Of a DNA stretch of 64,000 nucleotides, positions 25,760 through 33,976 are shown piece by piece (the first letter of the stretch is position 1; each line of letters starts with the position of its first letter). Made by a program: the position numbers and the translations under genes. The notes below the pieces were generated by a model. It made no database searches and was not told the DNA's origin. It saw only the letters and a list, made by a program, of their open reading frames with translations. Origin of the DNA: Paenibacillus sp. FSL A5-0031 (GTDB taxonomy: Bacteria; Bacillota; Bacilli; Paenibacillales; Paenibacillaceae); contig NZ_MRTD01000005.1 in the NCBI RefSeq assembly GCF_001956295.1, positions 62,001 through 126,000 of the forward strand, given 5' to 3'.

Positions 25760-26569
25760 ATGAATGAAGCGTTGTTTGCGATGTTGGAGGACAGCTATGA
25801 TTTAACGGTAAATAAACGAGAAAATCTTCTGTTTACCTGCCCTGCAATAGATCTGTTGGATGAGCACAAATTGAAGCAATTATTAGCTTTCTATACTCCG
25901 CTAGTTAAAGGCATGGACCCTTCCGTAGGGGAAGTGTACATGGCAGGTTGGTTTCGCGGGCCTATGCTGGGCTTGCTCTATACGTTGTCGGTATTAAAAC
26001 AAGCGCCGGATTTATCACTTAACAATTTAACGGTTCAAATATACAAGGCTGAATATAACAATCATGAATATATTGCTGTCAGCTTTTACTTACATAACTC
26101 TGAATTTGTAGCGGCACCACTACCTTTAGATGAACAAGACATGTGGGTTAAGGATAAAATCAGCTCTTTTTTTGAGCATACGATTCGTCCTGTATTTGAC
26201 ATGATTGCAAAGGTAGGAACGTTGAAAATAGGCATGCTCTGGAGCCAGCTTCCTACCTCGCTTGAATATGGGTATGACAGGATGCTGAGTGCCGAAGTAG
26301 ATGAACAGGCAAAGCAAAGCATTGTCACCTATTTCAATATGGTCAAATCGCTTGATGGCGAGGTTTTCGGCAGAAGCAAAAACCCGCTTGATGTGAAATT
26401 CCGTATGACAGAGTCATTGGGAGACAAAGATAAGCAGGTTCGGCTGAAAGCAGCATGCTGCTTGTATTATCTAGTTGATGGCGGCTATTATTGTTATACT
26501 TGCCCAAGGGTGAAAGAAAGCGTTCGTGCAGAACAGCGTGAAGAATATCGCTGCAAGCAGCAGGCGTAA
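25760..26569 (+). CDS. FhuF-like ferric-siderophore reductase
   Basis: A 269-residue cytoplasmic protein. Its C-terminus has the arrangement Cys-Cys-x10-Cys-x2-Cys (Cys233, Cys234, Cys245, Cys248; CCLYYLVDGGYYCYTCP), the unusual 2Fe-2S binding signature of FhuF. The remainder is compatible with the FhuF/IucA-IucC C-terminal-like fold. FhuF-type proteins reduce iron(III) from imported hydroxamate siderophores. A Fur-like operator covers the promoter, which supports the iron role independently. No siderophore transporter is in this window. Confidence 0.8.
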   Translation: MNEALFAMLEDSYDLTVNKRENLLFTCPAIDLLDEHKLKQLLAFYTPLVKGMDPSVGEVYMAGWFRGPMLGLLYTLSVLKQAPDLSLNNLTVQIYKAEYNNHEYIAVSFYLHNSEFVAAPLPLDEQDMWVKDKISSFFEHTIRPVFDMIAKVGTLKIGMLWSQLPTSLEYGYDRMLSAEVDEQAKQSIVTYFNMVKSLDGEVFGRSKNPLDVKFRMTESLGDKDKQVRLKAACCLYYLVDGGYYCYTCPRVKESVRAEQREEYRCKQQA

Positions 26570-26575
26570 AATAAG

Positions 26576-26621
26576 AAAGACCATAATCATCCATGTTGAA
26601 TGGAAGGATTATGGTCTTTTT
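26576..26621. terminator. Bidirectional terminator
   Basis: AAAGACCATAATC pairs perfectly with GATTATGGTCTTT; T-runs lie on both sides. It serves the FhuF-like gene and the convergent chemoreceptor gene. Confidence 0.85.
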
Positions 26622-26651
26622 TTGTTGCGTGATAAACAATCAAAAACTTGA

Positions 26652-27917
26652 TTATTTCATTTTGAAAACATTGATGGTTCTGAGCAGTTGAGCCGCCATT
26701 GTACGCATACGTTCCGTTTCTTCTACCACCGCTTGTACAGATGCAATCTGCTCATTCATCGAAGCGGATACTTGCTCAGTGCCAGCAGCCGATTGCTGCG
26801 TAATCGCGGATATATTTTGGATGGCTCCGGAAATTTTGCGGGCACTCTCAAGCATAGCGTCGCTTTCTTGGGAGAAAACATAAATTTTATCCGTAATAAA
26901 TTGAACACTTTGAACAATTTCTGAGAATACGACTTCGGATTCCTTAATATGCTCGGTTTGCAGCTTAACGACCTCTTCGTTTGTTTTCATATTGCTGATC
27001 GTTTGCTTGATACCCTCATCAATACTTTTCACTAGGTTGAATACTTGTTTAGTTGAAGCGCTGGATTCCTCAGCAAGCTTGCGGACTTCCTGTGCAACAA
27101 CGGCAAAACCTCGTCCGTGCTCGCCTGCTCTTGCAGCCTCGATAGAGGCATTCAATGAAAGCAGGTTAGTTTGTTCAGCCAAATCGGAAATAGTCGTCGT
27201 AATTGCACTAATGCCTCTTGCTTTGCGGGCTAGATCTTCAATTGTAGCAGACACCTTCTCGGTTGCCTCAACGTTGCGGCGCATGCCGTCGGCTTGAATA
27301 TCAAGAGCCTTCATGCCTTTATCTACGAGCTGAAGCGTTTGCTCAGAGCGTGTGTTCATTTCCTTTGTTGAGGTAGCGTAATCGGAAACTTTCTCTTCAA
27401 TCTCGGTAATGGATTCGCTCATCTCCGAAACGTCCTCGGAAATTTCGTTTGCGCCAGTAGCAAGCTCGTTTGCGGAAGCAGCAACCTGCTGCATCGCGAT
27501 TTGAATATTATTATTTTTGTCAAAAATGCTGTGACTTGTATCGGACACATGACGGATGATGTTCGTCGTTTCCGTAAGAATGTCACGAAGTTTATCAATC
27601 ATACTGTTAAACGAATGTCCAAGCTCGCCTAAAGCTGATGAAGACGTTGTGTCGATTTTTTGAGTGAAATCACCTTTGGAAATACGAAGCGCGGTTCCTT
27701 TAATTTCATCAAATGAATTATTGATGGATCTCTCGATGAAGGAAACGAGTGGAAGCGTAGCGATTGCCATAATGATTGTGAAAACAATTCCAGCGATAAG
27801 CGAGCCGCCTGATACTGATAATATGACAAGCATAATGAGGGCAAACACTGCTAAATTTAGGTAAGAAGTAATCAGCAGCTTATTGCGCACGGAAAGCGAA
27901 TAGTACCATTGGATCAT
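26652..27917 (-). CDS. Methyl-accepting chemotaxis protein
   Basis: A 421-residue receptor. Two adjacent membrane helices (about residues 12-33 and 38-60) leave almost no extracellular domain. A HAMP segment ([21 protein letters not shown]) follows, and then a long signalling coiled coil with the universally conserved tip [26 protein letters not shown]. Lacking an external sensor, it may sense membrane or cytoplasmic cues, as energy-taxis-like receptors do (inference). An ATG with AAGGAG upstream starts it, and TATAAT on the minus strand (27950-27955) may be its -10. Confidence 0.93.
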   Translation of the reverse strand: MIQWYYSLSVRNKLLITSYLNLAVFALIMLVILSVSGGSLIAGIVFTIIMAIATLPLVSFIERSINNSFDEIKGTALRISKGDFTQKIDTTSSSALGELGHSFNSMIDKLRDILTETTNIIRHVSDTSHSIFDKNNNIQIAMQQVAASANELATGANEISEDVSEMSESITEIEEKVSDYATSTKEMNTRSEQTLQLVDKGMKALDIQADGMRRNVEATEKVSATIEDLARKARGISAITTTISDLAEQTNLLSLNASIEAARAGEHGRGFAVVAQEVRKLAEESSASTKQVFNLVKSIDEGIKQTISNMKTNEEVVKLQTEHIKESEVVFSEIVQSVQFITDKIYVFSQESDAMLESARKISGAIQNISAITQQSAAGTEQVSASMNEQIASVQAVVEETERMRTMAAQLLRTINVFKMK

Positions 27918-28013
27918 TATGTAAGCGCTCCTTTTAATAGAATATCCATATTATAGCACCAGCTGCGAAATTGGTCTATAATTGTCGATTCATAAAAAAT
28001 AGATAAATAATGA

Positions 28014-28336
28014 CCGCATGCGGCACTTCGGAAAATACTAAATACGTTTTCGGTGTAACAATAAATAGAAAATGATACCATTATCGGTAATTAGAAATCA
28101 TTTTTATTATTAATTGATGGTTTAGATTGCATGGTACATAACTCCTAAGTAAGAAAGAAAAACATCTTGAAATTAGAATAGAAAAATAAATTAAAAAATA
28201 TTATTTTAGTTCGCAAGGTTCATTTTATTAAGATGTAATAAAAAGGTCTTTCTTTAATTATGTAAAAATAAGTTATATAATAAGTAAATAAAGGTCGAAT
28301 AATATCGAATAAATAAAAATAATGTTGTTTAGTATA
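28014..28336. other. AT-rich intergenic region
   Basis: No gene is visible. There is a perfect palindrome CCGCATGCGG at 28014-28023. An AAAATGAT/ATCATTTT inverted repeat (28069-28076 and 28097-28104) is followed by T's on the plus strand. The stretch from about 28090 to 28360 is much richer in A and T than its surroundings. Confidence 0.5.
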
Positions 28337-28365
28337 TTGATAATGATAGAAATGGACTATATAAT
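28337..28365 (+). promoter_or_regulatory. Strong sigma-A-like promoter
   Basis: TTGATA (28337-28342), 17 bases, TATAAT (28360-28365), about 60 bases before the gene at 28425. The -35 lies in TTGATAATGATAGAAATGG, whose first half matches a Fur half-site; the second half is poor. Confidence 0.6.
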
Positions 28366-28424
28366 ATGCGTTGAGACCTAAGTGGAAACTCATGCCTAAT
28401 AAATCATAAAGGAGGATAATAAGT

Positions 28425-28829
28425 ATGCAAACGGAATCTGCAGCTCTCGCTCGTCAAGTTGAATTTGTGTTTCGTCAGCTTGAAAGTGAACTGACAAATG
28501 CTACGGCTGGTACAGTATTAATACATATTCGAAACAATGCGGTGGGTAAATTTGGGGTTAGGCACCATCCAATCGAATGCAAAAATGGAAAGTTCGAGAG
28601 TGTCGATAAAGGACTGACAGCTGTTCAGGTACAGGCATTTAAACAAATGGCCATTGAATCGCTTAAGTTTAGGAAAGACTGGTCGCATGGCGAAATTTTA
28701 TATGATTTTTCCGTTCGTTCAAGCGCTAATTCTTGGTCGGCAAGCATACTTTTTGAATCTAATTACAATATGGCCAATTGGAATTCTCGCTATTATCCGA
28801 AAAGAAATGATTTATGGGATTCACAATAA
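28425..28829 (+). CDS. Conserved-looking protein of unknown function, 134 aa
   Basis: A soluble 134-residue protein with no signal peptide, membrane helix or cysteine motif. It has a helical start (ARQVEFVFRQLESELTNATAG), a beta part (TVLIHIRNNAVGKFGVRHHPI) and an aromatic C-terminus rich in Asn, Trp and Tyr (YNMANWNSRYYPKRNDLWD). An AAAGGAGG ribosome site and a near-consensus promoter predict strong expression. I do not recognise it; its neighbours give no clue. Confidence 0.65.
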   Translation: MQTESAALARQVEFVFRQLESELTNATAGTVLIHIRNNAVGKFGVRHHPIECKNGKFESVDKGLTAVQVQAFKQMAIESLKFRKDWSHGEILYDFSVRSSANSWSASILFESNYNMANWNSRYYPKRNDLWDSQ

Positions 28830-28853
28830 ATAAAATTACGTAAAGAAAAAAAA

Positions 28854-28876
28854 GAGCTGACGGCACCCGTCAGCTC
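28854..28876 (-). terminator. Rho-independent terminator
   Basis: GAGCTGACGG pairs with CCGTCAGCTC around a three-base loop. Eight T residues follow on the minus strand, and a looser T-rich stretch on the plus strand, so it may serve both flanking genes. Confidence 0.85.
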
Positions 28877-28882
28877 CTCATT

Positions 28883-29713
28883 TTATTGTCCGAAATCTAG
28901 ATCAGGATACACATAAGGTGATTCCGGCACCTTGATTCGTTCAAGCCGCTGGGCTTCTAAAGTCATGACAACATGATTCATATAAGTTGATGTCGTTAAC
29001 CTTCCTGTCACCGTCACCCATTCATCGTCGGCGTAATCCATCGCTTTTGGCCAAGATACCATAAGTCCATAAGGCATAGCGTCGGCTGAACAACAATTCA
29101 TTGCAAATCTACTGACCGCAAATCGCCCCTTGCCCATCTCGTCCTCGTGGTAAATAAACCCCGAAATTTCAACTTCTTTACCGATTAGTTTCTCTCGAAA
29201 GAGATCAAATGTCGTCAACGTCTCAATAAATTGAGTATCAGGTACACGGATAAGTGGTTGGCTGTACAGCTTCTTCGCGTATGCTGTATGTGCTTCCATA
29301 TAGCCATCGAAAGGATAAAAGGCATCGACTCCGGCACCATTTTCTTCAGCTGTTGAAATTCCAGATAAGCTGATCCCTTTTTTTGAAGCAATATCGCTCC
29401 CAAGCGTCCCGGTCGGGACGAGAAAACCGAGCAGCAGCGGAAAAATAAACAACCCATAAATGATGATGTTTTTGAACACGGATGGAGATGGCTCGTGCTC
29501 GCAATCACAGCTTGGCGTTTGATTTCCGATACGTTTCTGTAAAGCGGCATAGACTTGATAAATAGCTGCTGCATAGAGGCCTAACGCTGACAGCTTTACG
29601 TATACCTCCATTTTTGGAGCGATATAAAGAGCCATTTCACCCGTTCGATCCAAGTAGAGAATAAACAGAGCAAATCCAGTAAGAATTGCGGCACGCAAAA
29701 GATGATGAATCAT
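28883..29713 (-). CDS. TIGR03943/DUF1980-family protein (YcgQ-like)
   Basis: A 276-residue membrane protein. Three hydrophobic segments fill the first 120 residues; a Cys/Asp/Glu cluster (CDCEHE) lies in a loop. A soluble C-terminal domain of about 150 residues contains EISGFIYHEDEMGKGRFAVSRFAMNCCSADAMPYG and ends in TGRLTTSTYM, as in the TIGR03943 family. It always accompanies an UPF0718-type permease, here the gene just upstream, with an ATGA overlap. The start at 29713 has GGAGG upstream; 29734 is an alternative. The pair is linked to metal, probably zinc, handling by gene-context studies (family knowledge, not proven here). Confidence 0.87.
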   Translation of the reverse strand: MIHHLLRAAILTGFALFILYLDRTGEMALYIAPKMEVYVKLSALGLYAAAIYQVYAALQKRIGNQTPSCDCEHEPSPSVFKNIIIYGLFIFPLLLGFLVPTGTLGSDIASKKGISLSGISTAEENGAGVDAFYPFDGYMEAHTAYAKKLYSQPLIRVPDTQFIETLTTFDLFREKLIGKEVEISGFIYHEDEMGKGRFAVSRFAMNCCSADAMPYGLMVSWPKAMDYADDEWVTVTGRLTTSTYMNHVVMTLEAQRLERIKVPESPYVYPDLDFGQ

Positions 29714-30747
29714 AGCAGCGCCTCCGTTATCCAAGCGCCGATGAAGGTTAGCGCCGCGGTTAGTACAATGAGAATAAATACGAATTTAATACGGAATGTC
29801 GTTAGCAGCATTAACGTATTTTTAAGATCGATCATTGGGCCGAATACAAGAAAAGCAAGCAGCGGTCCAAAATCAAACATGCCGCTGAACGATGAAGCAA
29901 TGAAAGCATCCGAAGTGGAGCAGATTGATAATATAAAAGCAAAGCCCATCATGAAAAGGTATGAAAATAAAGGCTGATCAGCAAATGCCTCAAAGGTGCT
30001 GCGATCAATAACCGTTTGAATAATGGCAGTCAACATTGCTCCGAAAATAAAATATTTGCCCATTTCAAAAAACTCGTTTGAAGCATGTGATAGGGTTGAT
30101 GAGGCTCTTCCACGGAATCCAGTACCGCTTGTCCCATGCTCATGATTATGGGTGTGATTGTGGCTGTGTGTATGACCCTGTTTAATTAAATGAAACGGTT
30201 GAGCTAATTTGAGCGGACTGCTTCGCATAAATTTATAAAGGAGCAAGCCGATGATAACAGCAATGACAAAGGCTAGTATCATTCGTGCGTATGCCATTTC
30301 TGGCGTCATTCGAAATGCAGCAAAGGTTGATGCAAAAACGATTGAATTAACGATGGGGCCTGCCAATAAATAAACGATTCCGATATAAGCAGGCATGCCT
30401 TTGCGAATTAGCCGCCTGACAACCGGTATCATTCCGCATTCACATAATGGGAATAAAATGCCCAGCAGCGCCCCAAAAAGAACGCCTAATACCGGGTTTT
30501 TGGGCATGAATTTTTGAATGAGCTCGTCCGAAACGAAGACTTGCAAAAGTGCAGAAAAGATTACACCGAGCAAGATAAATGGAAATGCTTCTAAAATAAT
30601 GCTTATAAATAATATTTTGAAGGATTGCAAATTAGCGATACTAAAAAGATGTGTGGGAAGCTCTCGATTGGTTACGATAAGGGCGAGCATGATCAAGCAG
30701 CCTACTCCGAGCAATGGCGTGCAGATGCGGTAAAGAAATTTTGCCAT
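29710..30747 (-). CDS. UPF0718/DUF318 permease (YcgR-like) with His-rich loop
   Basis: A 345-residue permease with about eight membrane helices in two groups. Signature regions are FILLGVIFSALLQVFV, PLCECGMIPVVRRL and STSDAFIASSF, all typical of DUF318. The central cytoplasmic or external loop contains a histidine cluster (HTHSHNHTHNHEH), a classic metal-binding stretch. Together with the overlapping TIGR03943 partner it probably moves or buffers a transition metal. A Zur-like box lies just upstream on the minus strand. Confidence 0.87.
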   Translation of the reverse strand: MAKFLYRICTPLLGVGCLIMLALIVTNRELPTHLFSIANLQSFKILFISIILEAFPFILLGVIFSALLQVFVSDELIQKFMPKNPVLGVLFGALLGILFPLCECGMIPVVRRLIRKGMPAYIGIVYLLAGPIVNSIVFASTFAAFRMTPEMAYARMILAFVIAVIIGLLLYKFMRSSPLKLAQPFHLIKQGHTHSHNHTHNHEHGTSGTGFRGRASSTLSHASNEFFEMGKYFIFGAMLTAIIQTVIDRSTFEAFADQPLFSYLFMMGFAFILSICSTSDAFIASSFSGMFDFGPLLAFLVFGPMIDLKNTLMLLTTFRIKFVFILIVLTAALTFIGAWITEALL

Positions 30748-30766
30748 AGCGCAATATCCTTTCTTT

Positions 30767-30781
30767 ATGTAAGGATTACGA
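30767..30781 (-). promoter_or_regulatory. Zur-like operator
   Basis: On the minus strand the sequence reads TCGTAATCCTTACAT, which matches the Bacillus Zur consensus TCGTAATnATTACGA at all seven left-half and four right-half positions. It lies about 20 bases upstream of the permease start, downstream of a possible -10 TATAGT, where bound repressor would block transcription. Confidence 0.45.
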
Positions 30782-30835
30782 TTATGACTATAGCTTATGC
30801 GGTATCGATGCGGGATAGGACAACTTTCGTATCGC

Positions 30836-30863
30836 TTGACATTAACGATTACAGATGTATAAT
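30836..30863 (+). promoter_or_regulatory. Promoter of trpS
   Basis: TTGACA (30836-30841), a 16-base spacer and TATAAT (30858-30863). An inverted repeat AACGATTA (30844-30851) / TAATCGTT (30860-30867) covers the spacer and -10, a possible operator. Confidence 0.7.
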
Positions 30864-30874
30864 CGTTTTAAATG

Positions 30875-31147
30875 CAATGATGGGAATAAGTAAGCTCGAT
30901 TGGATTGCGTACAGAGAGCCGGTGGTTGCTGCGAACCGGTGCAAACAACGATGCTGAATGGGCCCCGGAGCCTATGAACGGAAACTGGCTGCACGAGCAG
31001 CCGAAGATGTTTGTACGGACGTTCCCCGTTACGGAGCAACAAGGCTTGTGGGATAATAATACGCTTAGATTGTATAACAAAGCGTACCATAAGCGAATTA
31101 GGGTGGCACCACGGTCCCTCGTCCCTTGCGGCGGGGGATTTTTTGCG
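30875..31147 (+). promoter_or_regulatory. T-box leader of trpS
   Basis: The diagnostic T-box AGGGTGGCACCACGG is at 31100-31114, directly followed by a terminator stem (TCCCTCGTC with GGCGGGGGA region) and TTTTTT. Stem I lies upstream: GAGAGCC, the distal loop around GGTTGCTGCGAACC, and GAATGGGCC on its 3' side, where the specifier codon TGG (30959-30961) matches tryptophan. Uncharged tRNA-Trp would bind and prevent termination. Confidence 0.93.
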
Positions 31148-31190
31148 TTTTTTTTTAGACTGAAATTAACAAGAAAGAGGTTGAAGCATT

Positions 31191-32180
31191 ATGAAAAAAG
31201 TACTCTCCGGTATTCAGCCAAGCGGTCAGCTCACACTTGGAAACTACATTGGCGCCATGCAAAACTTCGTAAAGCTGCAGCATACGGAAGAATGTTTTTT
31301 TATGATTGTTGATTTGCATGCGATTTCGGTTCCACAGGAGCCGGCTGCCTTAAGAGAACAAACGGAAGCGGTAGCCGCATTATTTATTGCTGCAGGCATA
31401 GATCCGCTCAAAGCGAATGTATTTGTACAATCGCATGTTCGCGCGCATGCTGAGCTTGGATGGTTGTTTACGACGCTTGCCAACATGGGCGAGCTGGAAA
31501 GAATGACGCAATTCAAAGATAAATCTGCAGGCAAAGATTCTGTTGGGGCGGGGTTGTTCGTCTATCCGACGCTGATGGCTGCCGATATATTGGTTTATAA
31601 TGCGGATCTTGTACCAGTTGGCGACGATCAGAAGCAGCATTTGGAGCTTACTCGTGATTTGGCGCATCGCTTCAATACAAGGTTTGGCAAATACTTTACG
31701 ATACCGGAGCCTTATATTCCGAAAGTAGGCGCAAGGGTCATGTCGCTTGATGATGCCAGCAAAAAAATGAGCAAAAGCAATCCAAACGTAGGAAGCTTCA
31801 TTGCGCTGCTTGATTCTTCAGATGTGATTCGCAAAAAAATTAGCAGAGCGACAACAGATTCAGGCCGCGAAGTGAAATACGATCCAGCAAATAAACCTGA
31901 GATTAGCAATCTAATGAGTATTTATGCTCATTGTGCAAATATGAGCATTGAAGATATCGAGGCTCGTTATGAGGGGCAAGGTTATGGGCCTTTCAAGAAG
32001 GATCTTGCGGAGCAGGTGGTTGCGGTTATAGAACCGCTGCAAGCTCGATATAATGAAATTCGCAGTTCAGGCGAAATTCATCAAATCTTGAAGCAAGGCG
32101 CAGAAAAGGCTTCCTTGGTCGCAGATCGTACACTTGCAGACGTGAAAGAGCTTATGGGTTTTCTGCCGCCTCGCGGCTAA
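31191..32180 (+). CDS. trpS: Tryptophanyl-tRNA synthetase
   Basis: A 329-residue class I aminoacyl-tRNA synthetase charging tRNA-Trp. The HIGH-equivalent is in GIQPSGQLTLGNYIGA at the N-terminus. The tryptophan/ATP site segments YPTLMAADILVY and VPVGDDQKQHLELTRDLA are present, and the KMSKS loop is KKMSKSNPN near residue 195. Length is normal for bacterial TrpRS (about 330). It is preceded by a T-box leader with a TGG specifier and by AAGAGG-type ribosome site, and closed by a strong terminator. Confidence 0.98.
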   Translation: MKKVLSGIQPSGQLTLGNYIGAMQNFVKLQHTEECFFMIVDLHAISVPQEPAALREQTEAVAALFIAAGIDPLKANVFVQSHVRAHAELGWLFTTLANMGELERMTQFKDKSAGKDSVGAGLFVYPTLMAADILVYNADLVPVGDDQKQHLELTRDLAHRFNTRFGKYFTIPEPYIPKVGARVMSLDDASKKMSKSNPNVGSFIALLDSSDVIRKKISRATTDSGREVKYDPANKPEISNLMSIYAHCANMSIEDIEARYEGQGYGPFKKDLAEQVVAVIEPLQARYNEIRSSGEIHQILKQGAEKASLVADRTLADVKELMGFLPPRG

Positions 32181-32196
32181 TCTTTTAGGTACTTAC

Positions 32197-32229
32197 AAGG
32201 CTGACGCCATAGCGTCAGCCTTGTTTTTT
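32197..32229 (+). terminator. Terminator of trpS, overlapping the ylaF-like stop codon
   Basis: AAGGCTGACGC pairs perfectly with GCGTCAGCCTT around a CATA loop, followed by GTTTTTTT. The stop codon and last codons of the convergent gene at 32215-32391 lie inside the 3' arm. Confidence 0.9.
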
Positions 32230-32391
32230 TCTGCGCAAGCGAGCTTTTGTAATAAAGCCGGCTCCTATAGTGAAAAGGCTCAACAAACCAAACAATAATA
32301 CAAACCAGCCATTATAGCTGATGGAGATAGCCATAGCGCTCATAAATACGATAGCTAGTACGGAAAAGAACAAAGAAAGCGGTTTGGACAT
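32215..32391 (-). CDS. YlaF-like/DUF5325 small membrane protein
   Basis: A 58-residue protein with two membrane helices (LSLFFSVLAIVFMSAMAIS and WFVLLFGLLSLFTIGAGFI) and a basic tail (KARLRRKKQG). Size and layout match the YlaF family of Bacillus and relatives, function unknown. The start at 32391 follows AAGGAGAG by eight bases; the longer frame from 32487 runs into the spore-protein gene's promoter. The gene ends inside the trpS terminator. Confidence 0.65.
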   Translation of the reverse strand: MSKPLSLFFSVLAIVFMSAMAISISYNGWFVLLFGLLSLFTIGAGFITKARLRRKKQG

Positions 32392-32437
32392 CTTGTTTTC
32401 TCTCCTTAATAAATCGTCAATATATTTTAAAGGTTTA

Positions 32438-32467
32438 AGAATAGATTCTTTGATGGTGCACATAATA
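32438..32467 (+). promoter_or_regulatory. Sigma-G-like promoter
   Basis: AGAATA (32438-32443), a 17-base spacer and CATAATA (32461-32467) closely match the forespore sigma-G pattern TGAATA/CATACTA. It lies 57 bases upstream of the SASP start. Confidence 0.6.
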
Positions 32468-32523
32468 AGCTTGCAAGCTTGCAACACACATCAAAGTGCA
32501 GAGGACGAAAGGAGAAATACATT

Positions 32524-32736
32524 ATGGCAGGAAGCAGAAATCAACTTGTTGTTCCACAAGCAACTGCAGCATTACAACAAATGAAACTTGAGGCAGCGCA
32601 AGAACTGGGCGTACAAATTCCTCAAGATGGCTACTACGGTAATGTTTCAACTCGTGATGCAGGCTCCCTAGGTGGTTATATTACGAAAAAGCTTGTTCAA
32701 ATTGCTGAACAACAATTGTCAGGCGGCTCCCGTTAA
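32524..32736 (+). CDS. Small acid-soluble spore protein, alpha/beta type
   Basis: A 70-residue DNA-binding spore protein. The two family signatures are present: KLEAAQELGVQI, which contains the germination protease cleavage region, and GYYGNVSTRDAGSLGGYITKKLVQIAEQQL, which binds DNA. It coats spore DNA in the A-like form and protects it from UV and heat. The start at 32524 follows AAAGGAG. A sigma-G-like promoter is upstream and a terminator downstream, so it is a monocistronic forespore gene. Confidence 0.95.
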   Translation: MAGSRNQLVVPQATAALQQMKLEAAQELGVQIPQDGYYGNVSTRDAGSLGGYITKKLVQIAEQQLSGGSR

Positions 32737-32764
32737 TCGCTTCTAATACACAGTGATGAAATGA

Positions 32765-32793
32765 AGCCCAAGGGTAATCCTTGGGCTTTTTAT
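32765..32793 (+). terminator. Rho-independent terminator
   Basis: AGCCCAAGG pairs with CCTTGGGCT, followed by TTTTATT. It ends the SASP transcript. Confidence 0.85.
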
Positions 32794-32856
32794 TATGGTA
32801 ACCATCATTTTAGCACAGGGCTCATCGACTTTCTTCTATAATATAAAACAAAAAAA

Positions 32857-32892
32857 AGAAAGCCCCCTTTATTTTGAAGCAAAGGGCTTTCT
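32857..32892 (-). terminator. Rho-independent terminator
   Basis: AGAAAGCCC pairs with GGGCTTTCT; on the minus strand a long T-run follows. It ends the DUF457 gene. Confidence 0.8.
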
Positions 32893-32902
32893 AACGTCAA
32901 TA

Positions 32903-33889
32903 CTAAAAAGTATCCATGCGCAATCTTTTCAATAAACGTTCATCGCTAAGCCAGCCTACATAAGAGCCAATGGTCTCATCCTTTTTATTCATAAGCAGAA
33001 CGCCAACGAATGGGTATTGCTTGCGATGGCGATAACGTACGTCGCACCATCTGACCTCATAGCCCCATGTATGCTCCCGAACGTCTGCGCAGGCAAAGCT
33101 GGTGAAATATAAAAAGGATCGAATGGCGGGATCGTTTTTGGATTTGGCGACTGCCGGGTGATCAGAGCATTCCACATAATCAATCCATACTAAATTGTTA
33201 TTTCGTAAATTTCCGATAGCGAATCCGCCATTTTTAACTTGCTTGACTACATTCCATATCGTTAGAGAAATCGTTGGAATGACGATATAAGCATCGCCTT
33301 CATGATATTCAGTGTCCAGCGTCTTCATCCGTTGCAGCGTACTTCTGGAGGTAATTGTTCGCCATACAAAATAAACGGCTAGAAACAAGTACATAAGCGG
33401 GAATATTGAAGCTGGATTTACGAATCCGCCTGCCCACAGTAAAATAGCTATGACATGCGTTGTGAAAATGATGGGATCAAATATGTGTATAATATTCCAA
33501 GAGATCCATTTGTCCGTGAAGGGTCGCATCGCTTGAGTGCCGTAAGTATTAAATAAATCGGTGAATACATGCACGCATACGGCGAGCAGCACCCAGCCTC
33601 CAATATGCAGCCAAGGCAGCGAGCCGCGGTAAAATAATTGGAGGAGGCCGGTAATTAGCGCAGTCCAAATGGCGATAGCCGGCAAGGAGTGAGAGATGCC
33701 GCGATGATTGCGAATGTAAATCGCATTGCCTTTTAAACGAAGTAGGCCATCTAAATCGGGCGCTTGCGATCCGATAACTGTGCCGAGCAATACAGCGGTG
33801 TGAATGGCTGGATTTGCTGCTACCACGGGATCTATTGCGGCAAGTCCCCCTAAACCGATGCCCATGATAAGATGTGTGCCTGTGTCCAT
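32903..33889 (-). CDS. DUF457/YdjM-family membrane-bound metal-dependent hydrolase-like protein
   Basis: A 328-residue membrane protein. The family signature is visible at the N-terminus: DTGTHLIMGIGLGGLA, SQAPDLDGLLRL and NHRGISHSLP, followed by HVFTDLFNTYG. These conserved His and Asp residues are the presumed metal ligands. About four membrane helices occupy residues 60-190; the C-terminal 130 residues are soluble. Function is unknown for the family; E. coli YdjM is its DNA-damage-regulated member. Confidence 0.87.
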   Translation of the reverse strand: MDTGTHLIMGIGLGGLAAIDPVVAANPAIHTAVLLGTVIGSQAPDLDGLLRLKGNAIYIRNHRGISHSLPAIAIWTALITGLLQLFYRGSLPWLHIGGWVLLAVCVHVFTDLFNTYGTQAMRPFTDKWISWNIIHIFDPIIFTTHVIAILLWAGGFVNPASIFPLMYLFLAVYFVWRTITSRSTLQRMKTLDTEYHEGDAYIVIPTISLTIWNVVKQVKNGGFAIGNLRNNNLVWIDYVECSDHPAVAKSKNDPAIRSFLYFTSFACADVREHTWGYEVRWCDVRYRHRKQYPFVGVLLMNKKDETIGSYVGWLSDERLLKRLRMDTF

Positions 33890-33976
33890 GACAAGTCCTC
33901 CCCAATCGATAATTAGATGTAGTATCGGCGGAGGGGAGCAACTTTATCAATATAATCTAAAGGAGACTGAAGGCAA

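Noticed and set aside
28337..28356. Second Fur box upstream of the 28425 gene
   Set aside because: Only one half matches the 7-1-7 consensus; not enough to call an operator.
30905..31312. Plus-strand 135-residue frame upstream of trpS
   Set aside because: It runs through the T-box leader and into trpS in another frame; the RNA structure explains the sequence.
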